Source: Deltaproteobacteria bacterium HGW-Deltaproteobacteria-8 (lineage in GTDB: Bacteria > Desulfobacterota > Desulfovibrionia > Desulfovibrionales > Desulfovibrionaceae). Taken from it: a stretch of DNA of 64,000 nt. Each line of letters opens with the position of its first letter. The first letter of the stretch is position 1. The notes under the pieces were generated by a model. The model was given only the letters and a program-made list of their open reading frames with translations. It made no database searches and was not told the origin of the DNA. The DNA lies in NCBI GenBank assembly GCA_002840405.1, contig PHAR01000006.1, positions 62,001 through 126,000 of the forward strand, in the 5' to 3' direction. This document shows, in pieces, positions 52,768-64,000 of this stretch. Made by a program: the position numbers and the translations under genes.

Positions 52768-53601
52768 CTAAACCTCTCCCAAATATTTGGAACAGTCGCG
52801 TTTCATGACATTAAAATCAAGCGCCGGCATAGTCAGCCGGGGGCTCGTGCGTGCGGCTGCCTGGCGGTCCAGGAAGCGCCGCAGGTAGTCGTCCGTGGTG
52901 GCCTCAAGCTCGTCGCGCAGGCCGTTGAAGAGCACACGGCCGTCGCCCAGCACCACCACATGGTCGGCGATGGCGCGCATGCTGTCCAGGTCGTGGCTGA
53001 CCACGACCATGGTCATGTCGAAGCTCTTTTTCAGTTCCAGCAGCAGCTGGTCCAGCTCTGCGGCTGTCACCGGGTCGAGCCCGCTTGTGGGCTCGTCGCA
53101 GAACAAAAGCGGCGGGTCCATGACCATGCCCCGGGCCAGCCCGGCGCGCTTGCGCATGCCGCCGGAGAGCTCGTTCGGGTAGTAGTCGTAAAATTCATCC
53201 AGCCCCACCAGGGCCAACTTGTCCAGCACGCGCTCGCGGATGGTCTTCTCGTCCATCCGGGTGTGTTCGCGCAGGGGCAGGGCCACGTTGTCGCCAAGGG
53301 AGAGCGAGCCGAGCAGGGCGCCGTCCTGGAACAGGACCCCCATGCGCTGGCGCAGGCAGTGCTTGCCCCGGCGGTCAAGCTTGTTCAGGTCGTGGCTGCC
53401 GATCATGATGCGCCCGGCCAGGGGCGGATGGAGCATGAGGATGTGCTTGAGCAGGGTGGACTTGCCGCAGCCAGAGCCGCCCAGGATCACCGAGATCTTG
53501 CCACCGGGCAGGACCGCGTCGATGCCGCTGACCACGGCAGTCTTGCCGTAGCCGACAGTCAGGCCTTCGAGGAGGATGTCCGGTGTTTTGTCTCGCGCCA
53601 T
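52768..53601 (-). CDS. mlaF: MlaF, ABC transporter ATP-binding protein
   Basis: A 277-residue ATPase of the Mla lipid transporter. Walker A is GGSGCGKST, the Q-loop is [18 protein letters not shown], the signature is [14 protein letters not shown], Walker B with the catalytic Glu is [13 protein letters not shown], and the H-loop is [12 protein letters not shown]-terminal extension (~245-277) resembles the MlaF tail that contacts MlaE/MlaB partners. It follows mlaE by 10 bases. No mlaB (STAS) gene is present, as is common in deltaproteobacteria. Confidence 0.96.
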   Translation of the reverse strand: MARDKTPDILLEGLTVGYGKTAVVSGIDAVLPGGKISVILGGSGCGKSTLLKHILMLHPPLAGRIMIGSHDLNKLDRRGKHCLRQRMGVLFQDGALLGSLSLGDNVALPLREHTRMDEKTIRERVLDKLALVGLDEFYDYYPNELSGGMRKRAGLARGMVMDPPLLFCDEPTSGLDPVTAAELDQLLLELKKSFDMTMVVVSHDLDSMRAIADHVVVLGDGRVLFNGLRDELEATTDDYLRRFLDRQAAARTSPRLTMPALDFNVMKRDCSKYLGEV

Positions 53602-53611
53602 GCCAGCTTTC

Positions 53612-54418
53612 CTAGAACAACAGGGAGGTCAGGATGTAGTCGGCCAGAAGGATCAGGATGCAGGAGGTCACCACCCCGGCGGTGGTGGCCTGGCTCACGG
53701 CCTCCGGACCCACGGCGTCGCGCCGGGTGTGCGTGTAGTAGCCCATGAAGCAGGACACGGTGCAGACCACCACGGCGAAGACCAGGGACTTGATGAAGCC
53801 GCCGGAGACGTCGCTCATCTTCATGTAGGCCTGGATGCGGTAGAAGTAGACTCCCTCGTTGCCGCCCAGGAGCAGCACGCCCGTCAGGTAGCCTCCGGCC
53901 ATGCCCACCAGGTCGAAGAAGGCCGTGAGGATGGGGAAGCAGATGATGCTGGCCGCCAGCTTGGGGCTGACCAGATAGCCGATGGGGTTGATGTCCATGA
54001 CGCGCAGGGCGTCGACCTGCTCGGTGATGCGCATGACGCCGATCTCGGCGGTCATGGACGAACCGGCCCGGCCGGTGATCATGATGGCCGTGAGCACGGG
54101 CCCGAGCTCGCGCACGAGCGACAGGGCCACGGCCGCACCCAAAAAGCCCTCGGCCCCGAACTTGGACAGGGCGTAGTGCATCTGCAGGCCGATGACCATG
54201 CCCGTGAACAGGCCGATGAGGGTGATGACGCTGATGCTTTTGACGCCGATGAAGTAGACTTGGCGCACCATCTTGTGGAATTGGCCAAGGGACGAGAAGA
54301 TGCGCACGCTGGCTTCCGCCAGGAACAGGAACATGGCCCCTGTGTCGCCCACAAAGCGCAAGGTCGCCTCGCCCAGGTGGGCGATGGGCGAAAACTGTGA
54401 GCGCCTGCCATGGATCAT
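53612..54418 (-). CDS. mlaE: MlaE, ABC transporter permease
   Basis: A 268-residue integral membrane permease of the MlaE/YrbE family with about five to six helices. Family landmarks are FIGVKSISVITLIGLFTGMVIGLQMHYALSKFGAEGFLGAAVALSLVRELGPVLTAIMITGRAGSSMTAEIGVMRITEQVDAL, DPRYLV-type ISPK (here YLVSPKLAASIICFPILTAF) and the final helix. A charged N-terminal segment (RRSQFSPIAHLGEATLRFVGDTGAM) precedes the first helix. It is the first gene of the mlaEFDCA operon. A 188-base gap upstream has no gene. Confidence 0.95.
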   Translation of the reverse strand: MIHGRRSQFSPIAHLGEATLRFVGDTGAMFLFLAEASVRIFSSLGQFHKMVRQVYFIGVKSISVITLIGLFTGMVIGLQMHYALSKFGAEGFLGAAVALSLVRELGPVLTAIMITGRAGSSMTAEIGVMRITEQVDALRVMDINPIGYLVSPKLAASIICFPILTAFFDLVGMAGGYLTGVLLLGGNEGVYFYRIQAYMKMSDVSGGFIKSLVFAVVVCTVSCFMGYYTHTRRDAVGPEAVSQATTAGVVTSCILILLADYILTSLLF

Positions 54419-54606
54419 GCTGCGGAATTCCCCCTCTTAAGCCAAGTCAGACCGATGCCGCCAAGGCTCCCCTCGTGTCCGCAAAATGAAGCAGCCGGGC
54501 GCACGTTGCGTTCCCAGCGACTCCACCGGACTAGCACAAGGCCAAGCCGCGTGCAATCCCTTGCAGCCTGAAGCCCGGCATTTAAAACAAAAATGTAACT
54601 CCGGGA

Positions 54607-55278
54607 TTATTGGCCGTCCTCGTTCCCGCCCTCGTCTCCATCCGCTGCGTCCGGCACAGGGATCTTCGGGGTCTTGCGCGAGCCGTTCTTCTTCTCCCAC
54701 CACGAGGCGTCCGGCCCGAGAAACCACCAGTCCGTGTGGTCCGTCTCCATGATGGTGCTGGCCAGCTCCTTGCCCTCTGGCGTGCGGAAGCGCTGCATCG
54801 CTGCCGCCAGCCACTTCTCGGCGTACTTGTTGCCCAGGTCCGACTGCTCCTTCAGGTTCAGGATCAGGTCGATCTGGTCGGCGTCCTGGGCCAGGCGCGA
54901 CTCCAGGCTCTCGGTCTCCTCCAGCTCCTTCCACAGGGGCATGAGGTCGCCCTCCAGCCCGGTGCCGGAAAGCGCATCGTCCAGGGCGCGGGTGCGCTGG
55001 CTCGAATTGTAGATATGGGCCACGTAGTTGAAGTCGCCGGTGCGCGCCTCGTGCAGGTCGTGGAACAGGCACATCATGGCCGTGCGCTCCTTGTCGGCCC
55101 CGGCCATCTTGGCCAGCACAAAGCCGACGACCGCCGTGCGGAAGCTGTGCTCGGCCACGTTCTCCGCGCCGGTGCCCAGGAACTGGTAGCCGGTGCGCGG
55201 GGTCTTGCGCAGCATGCCGCACTCGAAGAGGAAATCAGCCAGGCGCGTCAGGCGCGAACGTTTTTTGAGTCTGGACAT
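54607..55278 (-). CDS. HD-domain protein (YfbR-like 5'-nucleotidase family)
   Basis: A 223-residue HD phosphohydrolase. The metal motif residues are clear: AEHSFRTAVVGFVLAKM (His), FHDLHEARTGDF (His-Asp) and AQDADQIDLILN (Asp). The arrangement matches the YfbR/HDDC2 group of 5'-deoxynucleotidases. The C-terminal ~30 residues are acidic and Gly-rich, probably disordered. It may keep dNMP pools in check. It is transcribed alone between the mla operon and argJ; the 205-base gap to argJ shows no gene. Confidence 0.88.
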   Translation of the reverse strand: MSRLKKRSRLTRLADFLFECGMLRKTPRTGYQFLGTGAENVAEHSFRTAVVGFVLAKMAGADKERTAMMCLFHDLHEARTGDFNYVAHIYNSSQRTRALDDALSGTGLEGDLMPLWKELEETESLESRLAQDADQIDLILNLKEQSDLGNKYAEKWLAAAMQRFRTPEGKELASTIMETDHTDWWFLGPDASWWEKKNGSRKTPKIPVPDAADGDEGGNEDGQ

Positions 55279-55483
55279 GGGGAAGTTTGCCTCCGGCGGC
55301 CAGGAAAGAGCCTTGCCCCTTTCTGGGCCATCCCAGCCGGGGCCCCCTTCGGGGTTTCGTTGCCCCCCCCGTCATGAGGGGCGTGGGGGCAAACGTTTTG
55401 ATCGGGTGCGCTACCGCTCCGGACTGAAACCGGCTCCCGGCAGGGACAGGGGATGCCTTTGGGGTCAGCCCCTCGTTTCTCTC

Positions 55484-56668
55484 CTACGTCCGGTAGTCCG
55501 CGTTGATCTCCACGTAGCGCTTGGTCAAATCCGAGGCGAGCAGCGTGAAGGCGCCCTTGCCCTGGCCGATCACAAGCTCGATGTGCACGTCCTGGTGGCG
55601 CATGGCTGGCGCGAGCAGGGCGTCCAGGTCCTCGGGCGAGGGCTGGCCCTTCTCGAACACGAGAATCCCGCCGATGGTCAGCACCACCTCGTCCGGCTCG
55701 AACTCCGCGCCGCTGCGGCCCAGCGCCGCCACGATGCGCCCCCAGTTGGGATCGCAGCCGAAGAGCGCGGTCTTGACCAGGGGCGAGTTGCCGATGGCCC
55801 GGGCGGCCAGCTCGGCCTGGGGGTGGCTCTTGGCCCCGCGCACCGTGATGTGCGCCACCTTGGTGCCGCCCTCGGCGTCCTGCACGATGCGGTAGGAGAG
55901 CTCCTGGCAGACCTCGAGCAGGCACTGGCGCAGCAGTTCCAGGTCGTCCTTGCCCTCGGCCCGCACGCGCGAGGCGCCGTTGGCCAGGGCCATGACCGTG
56001 TCGTTGGTGCTGGTGTCGCCGTCAACGGTGAGCGCGTTGAAGGAGCGGTCCGCGCAGAAGGTGAGCATCTCGCGCCAGGCCTTGGGCTCCACGTCCACGT
56101 CGCAGATGACGAAGCCGAGCATGGTGGCCATGGTCGGGCAGATCATGCCCGCGCCCTTGCACATGCCGAGCACGCGCACCTCGCCGCCGGAGAGCTGTAT
56201 GCCTTTGGCCACGAGCTTGGGGAACGAGTCCGTGGTCATCATGGCCTTGGCCACGTCCATGGGCGTTGCGCGGCCGAGGCTCCCGGCGAGCTTGAGCGCG
56301 GCGGCCTCCCACAGGTCCATCTTGAGCTGCGCGCCGATGACCCCGGTGGAGGCCGGGAGCACCTCCTCGGGCTGCACGCGGGCGGTGCGGGCGATGATCT
56401 CCTGGGTGGCGCGGCAGTTGGCCAAGCCCTCGTCGCCGGTGCAGGCGTTGGCCTGGCCGGAGTTGACCACGATGGCGCGGGCCACGGGGCTGCCGGTCAG
56501 GACTTCCTTGCATATGAGCACGGGCGCGGCCTGGAAGCGGTTGGTGGTGAACACGCCAGCGGTCACGGCCGGGCCGACGCTCAGGATGAGCCCGAGGTCG
56601 TTGCGGTCTGCCTTTTTAAACCCGGCGGCGGCCACGGCGAAACGGTAGCCTTTGGGCACGGTGGTCAT
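55484..56668 (-). CDS. argJ: Bifunctional glutamate N-acetyltransferase / ornithine acetyltransferase
   Basis: ArgJ (394 residues) recycles the acetyl group between N-acetylornithine and glutamate in arginine synthesis. It begins with the family's PKGYRFAVAAAGFKK and GVFTTNRFQAAPV. The self-cleavage site lies in MICPTMATMLGFVICD, with Thr of ATML as the nucleophile that starts the beta chain. GNSPLVKTALFGCDPNWGRIVAALGRSG and the final Thr-Lys-Arg-Tyr-Val-Glu-Ile-Asn-Ala-Asp-Tyr-Arg-Thr complete it. GAGGTG precedes the ATG. It is monocistronic here. Confidence 0.97.
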   Translation of the reverse strand: MTTVPKGYRFAVAAAGFKKADRNDLGLILSVGPAVTAGVFTTNRFQAAPVLICKEVLTGSPVARAIVVNSGQANACTGDEGLANCRATQEIIARTARVQPEEVLPASTGVIGAQLKMDLWEAAALKLAGSLGRATPMDVAKAMMTTDSFPKLVAKGIQLSGGEVRVLGMCKGAGMICPTMATMLGFVICDVDVEPKAWREMLTFCADRSFNALTVDGDTSTNDTVMALANGASRVRAEGKDDLELLRQCLLEVCQELSYRIVQDAEGGTKVAHITVRGAKSHPQAELAARAIGNSPLVKTALFGCDPNWGRIVAALGRSGAEFEPDEVVLTIGGILVFEKGQPSPEDLDALLAPAMRHQDVHIELVIGQGKGAFTLLASDLTKRYVEINADYRT

Positions 56669-56809
56669 GGGCGCACCTCGCGAAACATCGTCGCGGCCAG
56701 GGCTAACGCCCTGGAGAACCGCGCAGGAAAATACTTAGCACAGGCCGTGCCGGGATTCAAAGGGGGATTTGGGGGGCGGGGTTGCCGAGTGGATACTGTA
56801 TGCACAGCT

Positions 56810-57154
56810 CTAGAAAGCCAAATCTGATCTCATCGCCTTAAGCAATTCATCCACTGCATTGCGAGGCGAGTTGGGTGGGGACTTTGAAACAATTTCGAGT
56901 AGGCGCACAACCTCAAGGTTGCCGCATAACCTGACCCGCTCTATTGCCGCTGTTCTTGCCCAAAGAGACTCTTTGCCCGGCATCGTCTGGGATGTGGCCG
57001 CAACGTTGAGATAATTGACGTAGGCGTCACGTTTTTCTTCAAAAACCCTCTGTTTCAACATCCGCCTGTTATCAACATAGTCTTTAACCAACGTTGTGAT
57101 CACACCACCGACCCCAAATCCACCAAGAAAAGCTGAAAAAGTTGAAATATCCAT
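56810..57154 (-). CDS. AT-rich ORF encoding a small membrane-anchored protein
   Basis: 114 residues, not recognised. One N-terminal helix (FSAFLGGFGVGGVITTLV) is followed by a charged, mostly helical cytoplasmic part (KDYVDNRRMLKQRVFEEKRDAYVNYLN...). Its base composition is far more AT-rich and its codon use differs from neighbours (many AAA, GAA, ATA-type codons), which suggests recent transfer. The ATG at 57154 has GGGAG 6 bases upstream, so translation is credible. The helix-then-FEEKRDAY layout is shared by small orphan proteins in many accessory regions, but I cannot name a function. Confidence 0.7.
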   Translation of the reverse strand: MDISTFSAFLGGFGVGGVITTLVKDYVDNRRMLKQRVFEEKRDAYVNYLNVAATSQTMPGKESLWARTAAIERVRLCGNLEVVRLLEIVSKSPPNSPRNAVDELLKAMRSDLAF

Positions 57155-57290
57155 TTGCTTCTCCCACTGTTGAAGCAAGCATAATTCAGCAGATCTGACT
57201 TGCGACGAAGGCACAACGCCAACACCCACGGTACACGACCTTGCCGCCGCTTTCAATGAGCCGCTATCGCCTAAGCGTAGCAGCGCGCAA

Positions 57291-57323
57291 CAAAAAAGCC
57301 CCCGGCGCTTCCGCCAGGGGCTT
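57291..57323 (-). terminator. Terminator of the REC-REC-GGDEF gene
   Basis: On the minus strand AAGCCCCTGGCG-GAAG-CGCCGGGGGCTT (one mismatch) is followed by a U-run, 30 bases past the stop codon. Confidence 0.88.
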
Positions 57324-57352
57324 GGTCATTTTGCTGCGTGCGGGCGCTACAT

Positions 57353-58597
57353 CTAGGCCACGGTCACGCGGTTGCGGCCGTCGTTCTTGGACACGTACAG
57401 CGCATCGTCCGCGGCCTTGATCATGGCCTCCAGGCCGTCCAGCGGGCTGGTGCACAGGCCGATGCTCACGGTGTAGCGGATGCTCTTGTCGCCGAAGCTC
57501 ACCGGGCTCGTCTCAAAGCAATGCCGCAGGTCCTCGAAGATCCCGCCCGCGTCTGCCGGGTTCATGTCGGTCGCCAGCACGCAGAACTCCTCGCCGCCGA
57601 AGCGCGAGACAATGTCCGAGACCCGGAAGCGCGCGGCCAGAAGCGCGGCCATCTGCCGCAGCACGGCGTCGCCCGCGGCGTGGCCATGGGTGTCGTTGAT
57701 GTTCTTGAAGTGGTCCACGTCGATCATGGCCAGCACCACGCCCTGGCCCCGGCGCGTCTGGGTGGCCATGAGCTTCGGCCCGGCAGAGAAGACATAGCGG
57801 CGGTTGTAGAGCCTGGTCAGGTAGTCCTTTTCGGCCAGTTCCTTGATCTGCGCGATGTACTCCAGAAGCTCGATGTTCTGGGTCACCCGGGTGTAGAACT
57901 CCTCGGTCAAGAAGGGCATGTGCAGAAAGTCGTTGGCCCCGCTCTTGATGAACTTGACCGTGAGCCCCGCGTCACCCGTGCCAGAGAGGCCGATGATGGC
58001 CAGCTGGTCCTTGGCGTGGTCGTGGCGGATGGTCCGCACGAGTTCGGCACCGTCCATGCCCGGCATGTTGTAGTCCACGATGACCAGGCGCGTATCCGGA
58101 TGTTTCGCCAGCACGGCCAGGGCCTCCTGCCCGCTTCCGGCCTCCAGCACCTGGTAGCGATGGGCGCGCAGCAGTTCCCCCACCACGTAGCGGGTGTTTT
58201 TAGAGTCGTCGACCACGAGGACCTTGATGGCGGGGTTTCTGTGCAGGCGCTCCACCAGGGAGAGCATGTAGGCCACGTTGTCCATGTTCTGCTTGAGGAT
58301 GTAGTCCACGATGTGCTTGGCCCAGAACTGGTCGCGCAGCTTGTCGTCCATCTCGCCGGTGAAGACGATGGAGGGGATGCTGTGCGCGAGCACCATATCC
58401 ACCACCTCGCCGTTCGGCGCATCGGGCAGGTTCAGATCCAGCAGGGCCACAAAAAAGTTGGTGCCCTCGGCCAGAATCTTTTTCGCGGTGGCCTTGGAAT
58501 TGGCAACCACGACCTCGTGCCCCATTTCTTCGGTGATGCGCCTGGAGAGCAGGGAGGAAAAGGTGCGGCTGTCTTCGACCACGAGTACGCGGGACAT
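57353..58597 (-). CDS. Response regulator with two receiver domains and a GGDEF cyclase domain
   Basis: A 414-residue soluble PleD-like protein. Receiver 1 (~2-118) has VLVVEDSRTFSSLL and the Asp in ALLDLNLPDAPNG. Receiver 2 (~125-245) has VLVVDDSKNTRYVV, the Asp in VIVDYNMPGMDG, and GANDFLHMPF (Pro-like ending instead of KPF). The GGDEF domain (~255-412) has DVDHFKNINDTHGHAAGDAVL and the active site GGEEF, so it probably makes cyclic-di-GMP. The I-site RxxD appears as RVSD just before it. GAGGAG 5 bases before the ATG at 58597 fixes the start. A partner kinase is not adjacent. Confidence 0.95.
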   Translation of the reverse strand: MSRVLVVEDSRTFSSLLSRRITEEMGHEVVVANSKATAKKILAEGTNFFVALLDLNLPDAPNGEVVDMVLAHSIPSIVFTGEMDDKLRDQFWAKHIVDYILKQNMDNVAYMLSLVERLHRNPAIKVLVVDDSKNTRYVVGELLRAHRYQVLEAGSGQEALAVLAKHPDTRLVIVDYNMPGMDGAELVRTIRHDHAKDQLAIIGLSGTGDAGLTVKFIKSGANDFLHMPFLTEEFYTRVTQNIELLEYIAQIKELAEKDYLTRLYNRRYVFSAGPKLMATQTRRGQGVVLAMIDVDHFKNINDTHGHAAGDAVLRQMAALLAARFRVSDIVSRFGGEEFCVLATDMNPADAGGIFEDLRHCFETSPVSFGDKSIRYTVSIGLCTSPLDGLEAMIKAADDALYVSKNDGRNRVTVA

Positions 58598-58739
58598 AAA
58601 AGCTCCTCTGTGTTTACTGCTTGTGGACACAGCCGGAATGCGGCCGCCCAAGCCCTTGAGGCTGGTCTGGTGCCAGCTCTTCAGCCCTTTGCGAGGTGGG
58701 CGGAGCTGGCTCCAGCTGCCGGGCGCCCCCGCAAAAGCG

Positions 58740-58780
58740 AGGGCGGGGCGGTGAGATTTCACTCTACCATGCCCCGCCCT
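58740..58780 (-). terminator. Terminator of secA
   Basis: On the minus strand AGGGCGGGGC and GCCCCGCCCT enclose a 21-base loop and are followed by CGCTTTTGC. It lies 45 bases past the secA stop and before the REC-REC-GGDEF gene. Confidence 0.65.
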
Positions 58781-58824
58781 TTGCGGCAAGATCGTTGGTG
58801 CGTATGGTTTGATGCTCCGCCGGG

Positions 58825-61374
<2,550 letters not shown>

Positions 61375-61616
61375 GGGCGAAAGCTCCTCAAGCTGGTTTG
61401 GGATCAATGTCCCGGCCAGCGGTATTGCAACGTGTCGGTGCGGGCGGCCGGAAGTCTTGCTCCAGGCGGCCCGGCGGTTTTTCGGCGCTCCGGCGCTCTC
61501 GCGGGCAGGGTCGCCCCAGGCGCGCGCAGCGCTCTTCTCGGACATTTCCGGGGCCGCGTCAAATCCCCGTGGGGGAGATAACGCCTGCTGGCCGTTCGTC
61601 AAGGCGCAGGGGGGCT

Positions 61617-62879
61617 TTAATCCGTTTTGACGATCTCCAGCCAGTGGCCGACCTGGGCCTGTTCGGGCGCGGTGGCGGCCAGCTGCATGACGCAGCCGGA
61701 GCAGCCGGTGAGGACGAACGCGCCCACTACCTCCGGCGCGGCGGAAAAGCCCAGCGCGCCATCCAGGGCCTCCCAGCAGGCTGCGCCCACCTTGGTGGAG
61801 AGTTCTGGCGCGGAGAGCTGCATGATGCCGCCGAAGCCGCAGCAGTTGGCCTTGGCCGGGGCGCGCAGCCTGGTGCCGAGCAGGCTGGACACAAGCTTGA
61901 AATCCGAGTCCTGCGGGTCGACATGGCAGCTTCTGTGCCAGCCGACAATCGTGGGCGCGCCGCGCCCGACCTTGGCCTGCGCGCCGGTAAGCAGGGCGGA
62001 AAGCGGCGCCACGGCTTCGGCCCAGGTTTTTTCCTCGTCCGCATCGGCGAACAGCCCCGCGCCCACATAATCGGCCAGGCCTTTGCGGCAGGTGGCGCAG
62101 GAGGTGGCGAGGAGCGGCCGTCCGGCCTTGCGCCAGGCGTCAACGTTGGCCCGCCGCGCCCGGTCCTGATCTTCCGGCAGCCCGGCCACGCCCAGGGTCG
62201 ACCCGCAGCAGGAGAATGCCGCTTCGGCAAGGTTCGCGCCAAGCCCGCGCAACAGGAAGCGCGCGGTGTGGGCCCAGACCTTGCGCGGGCCGCTGCCCAC
62301 GCAGCCGTCGAACAGGACCACCGGGCGGTCGCCGTATTGCTGGCGAAAGGCCTCGGCCGGAAATTTCGTGACCGTCAGCCAGGGACGAAGCCCGTTACCC
62401 GGGCGAAGCCCGCGCAGGCCCTTGAGCGCCAGGCCGAGCCCGGCCGGGGCCAGCATGTCCGGAACCAAGACCGCGCCACGGGCCGCCAGGGACCAGAACG
62501 GCGCGAGCCGGGTGATCCACTGTTGCCAGAGCCACTGGCGGAAGTCCGGGTGCTTGGCGCGTAGCGCGGCCACGAGCTTGGGCACGCTGACGCCCTGGGG
62601 GCAGAGCTTCTCGCACTTGCCGCAGGCCAGGCACAGGCTGGCCAGCTCGGCCACGGCGTTCTCGTCCAAAGTGGCGGCGGAGAACTTGGATGGCCCGGCC
62701 AAGAGCGCCTTGGCGCGCGGGGAGAGCTCCTCCCGGCCGGTGGCCGCGAACAGGGGGCACAGCTCCATGCAGCAGCCGCAGAGCACGCAATCGTGAGCTA
62801 TGGCGCGCTCCGGCTTGGCGCAGGCCTTGTCGTTGGCCTTGTCGGCGGGCGTGGCGTCGGGCTTCACGTGGGTCTTCAT
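61617..62879 (-). CDS. GlcF-like iron-sulfur subunit of a 2-hydroxy acid oxidase
   Basis: A 420-residue Fe-S protein. Two 4Fe-4S sites are seen near residues 31-42 ([12 protein letters not shown]) and 83-94 ([12 protein letters not shown]). Two CCG domains follow, with [29 protein letters not shown] and TGCSGC. It passes electrons from the FAD subunit encoded immediately upstream (9-base gap) to a membrane acceptor. In sulfate reducers such pairs oxidise lactate or glycolate; the exact substrate cannot be told from sequence. A Lys/Ala-rich N-terminal ~25 residues is extra. Confidence 0.9.
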   Translation of the reverse strand: MKTHVKPDATPADKANDKACAKPERAIAHDCVLCGCCMELCPLFAATGREELSPRAKALLAGPSKFSAATLDENAVAELASLCLACGKCEKLCPQGVSVPKLVAALRAKHPDFRQWLWQQWITRLAPFWSLAARGAVLVPDMLAPAGLGLALKGLRGLRPGNGLRPWLTVTKFPAEAFRQQYGDRPVVLFDGCVGSGPRKVWAHTARFLLRGLGANLAEAAFSCCGSTLGVAGLPEDQDRARRANVDAWRKAGRPLLATSCATCRKGLADYVGAGLFADADEEKTWAEAVAPLSALLTGAQAKVGRGAPTIVGWHRSCHVDPQDSDFKLVSSLLGTRLRAPAKANCCGFGGIMQLSAPELSTKVGAACWEALDGALGFSAAPEVVGAFVLTGCSGCVMQLAATAPEQAQVGHWLEIVKTD

Positions 62880-62888
62880 GCCGGGCGC

Positions 62889-64000
62889 CTACACCCAGCC
62901 CTTGCCGGGGTTCAGGATGCCCGAGGGGTCGAACACGTTCTTGATGCCAGCCATGAGCTCGCGCTCGGTCTCGGAGAGCTGCCAGGACACGTACGGCCCC
63001 TTGGTGATGCCCGTGCCGTGCTCGCCGGAAATGGTCCCGCCTAGGGACAGGGTCAGCCGGAACACGGCCTCCTTGCAGGCCTTGGCCCGGGCCCGCTGGT
63101 CCTCGTCCTTGGCGTCATAGATGATGTTCACGTGGGTGTTGCCGTCGCCCAGGTGGCCGTAGCAGGCCACGTGCACGCCGTTCTCCTTGCCAATGGCCTG
63201 GAAGCCTTCCACGGCCTCCACGGTCCGCCCGCGCGGCACGGCCACGTCCTCGCCCAGCTTGTCCGGCCCCAGCTGGAAGCTGGCCGGGCTGACCAGGCGG
63301 CGGATTTCCCACAGCGGCTCTTCTTCCTTCGGCCCCAGGCCTTTCAAGAGGCACGAGGGGTTGGCCTGGGAAAGCGCACGCTCCAGCCGGTCAAGCTCGT
63401 AGGCCAGGGCGCTGGCCGAGCCGTCGACCTTGAGCAGCAGCACGGCCTGGGTGGATTCCCTGGGCCAGGGCACGTCCTTGATCTGGCCGATGCCCTGGCA
63501 GGCCGTGTGGTCCATGAACTCCATGGCCGTGGGCAGGATGCCCGCCCGGAACACGCCGCGCGCGCCTTCCAGCGCGTTGTGCAGGCTGGGGAAGGCCGCC
63601 AGCACCGTGGCCGAGGACTCGGGCAGGGGCAAAAGCTTGAGGATGAGCTTGGTGAAGATGCCGAGCGTGCCGCAGGAGCCCACGAACAGGCGCGTCAGGT
63701 CCAGGCCGACGACGTTCTTGTGGGCGCGGCCCCCGGCGTCGCAGATCCTCCCGCCCGGCAGCACGGCGCGCACGCCGAGCACGTAGTCCCGCGTGACGCC
63801 GTACTTCACCGCGCGCATGCCGCCCGCGCAGGTGGAGACGTTGCCGCCCAGGGTGGAAATCTTGAGGCTGGCCGGGTCTGGCGGGTAGAAGAGCTTCTGC
63901 TTCTGCGTCAGCGCCTGGAACTCGCTGGTGATCACGCCGGGCTCGACCTCGGCGCAGAAGTCGTCGGCGTTGATGTCGATGACGCGGTTCAGCCAGAGCG
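62889..64000 (-). CDS. FAD-linked oxidase (GlcD/lactate dehydrogenase type), 5' end outside window
   Basis: The C-terminal 370 codons of a GlcD/DLD-like flavoprotein. The FAD-binding domain shows VEPGVITSEFQALTQKQKLFYPPDPASLKISTLGGNVSTCAGGMRAVKYG and FVGSCGTLGIFTK. The FAD-oxidase C-terminal domain has VHVACYGHLGDGNTHVNIIYD with the metal-binding His pair and TISGEHGTGITKG. It oxidises a 2-hydroxy acid such as lactate or glycolate and hands electrons to the GlcF-like subunit downstream. The start lies beyond base 64000. Confidence 0.93.
   Translation of the reverse strand, partial: LWLNRVIDINADDFCAEVEPGVITSEFQALTQKQKLFYPPDPASLKISTLGGNVSTCAGGMRAVKYGVTRDYVLGVRAVLPGGRICDAGGRAHKNVVGLDLTRLFVGSCGTLGIFTKLILKLLPLPESSATVLAAFPSLHNALEGARGVFRAGILPTAMEFMDHTACQGIGQIKDVPWPRESTQAVLLLKVDGSASALAYELDRLERALSQANPSCLLKGLGPKEEEPLWEIRRLVSPASFQLGPDKLGEDVAVPRGRTVEAVEGFQAIGKENGVHVACYGHLGDGNTHVNIIYDAKDEDQRARAKACKEAVFRLTLSLGGTISGEHGTGITKGPYVSWQLSETERELMAGIKNVFDPSGILNPGKGWV

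Noticed and set aside
61375-61602. A 76-residue N-terminal extension of SecA
   Set aside because: SecA homology and a good ribosome binding site start at 61374, and the extension has no family resemblance.

Overview
The window looks like chromosomal DNA from a GC-rich, Gram-negative, motile, flavin/Fe-S-rich anaerobe. The gene content (YceD-rpmF-plsX, riboswitch-controlled cobT, many chemoreceptors and GGDEF proteins, GlcD/GlcF-type 2-hydroxy acid dehydrogenase subunits, TreS-maltokinase) fits a sulfate-reducing deltaproteobacterium of the Desulfovibrionales. That placement is inferred from gene content, not from an alignment. I saw no tRNA, rRNA, CRISPR array, insertion sequence or phage module. 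Most of the DNA is core genome. Two stretches are clearly AT-rich against it: about 38.1-38.35 kb, and 56.8-57.2 kb, which holds an unrecognised ORF.

Layout. 0-1.4 kb: the yceD-rpmF-plsX operon (minus), divergent from rpmB. 1.5-4.6 kb: a methyltransferase fused to a C_GCAxxG_C_C redox domain, then a PabB-PabC fusion for p-aminobenzoate. 4.6-10.1 kb (minus): an NtrB-like kinase with a Rossmann-like N-terminus, rdgB, glmS and a Cache-GGDEF cyclase. 10.2-12.1 kb: rimO and a DUF1003 membrane protein. 12.2-19.7 kb (minus): a cytosol-sensing chemoreceptor with a Cys-rich tail, a DUF2892 protein, and an RND pump with its adaptor. 19.9-28.4 kb (minus): nhaB, then a tightly overlapping osmotic-stress operon, mscS -> treS-maltokinase -> trehalose phosphatase-synthase fusion, with a perfect palindromic operator candidate upstream. 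28.6-34.6 kb (minus): a signalling cluster of PAS protein, HPt protein, sigma-54 response regulator, Cache-HAMP-PAS histidine kinase and a periplasmic SUMF1-fold protein.

34.9-45.5 kb: serS, pncC, thpR, a chemoreceptor behind a good sigma-28 promoter, an unknown small protein, a universal stress protein, hisC-cmk, and cobT behind a cobalamin riboswitch with a terminator hairpin. 45.6-50.7 kb: a WcbI-like protein with a CgeB-like glycosyltransferase, an MltC-like lytic transglycosylase behind a candidate sigma-54 promoter, a secreted amidohydrolase and a YfcE-like phosphodiesterase. 50.7-54.4 kb (minus): the complete Mla phospholipid-transport set in the order mlaE-F-D-C-A. 54.6-64 kb (minus): an HD-domain nucleotidase, argJ, the AT-rich ORF, a REC-REC-GGDEF protein, secA and a GlcF/GlcD-type oxidase pair running off the right edge.

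The most unusual units are the mscS/trehalose operon and the phosphorelay cluster beside it. In the trehalose operon the phosphatase domain precedes the synthase, and the maltokinase domain has Glu where the catalytic Asp of the HGD motif is expected.
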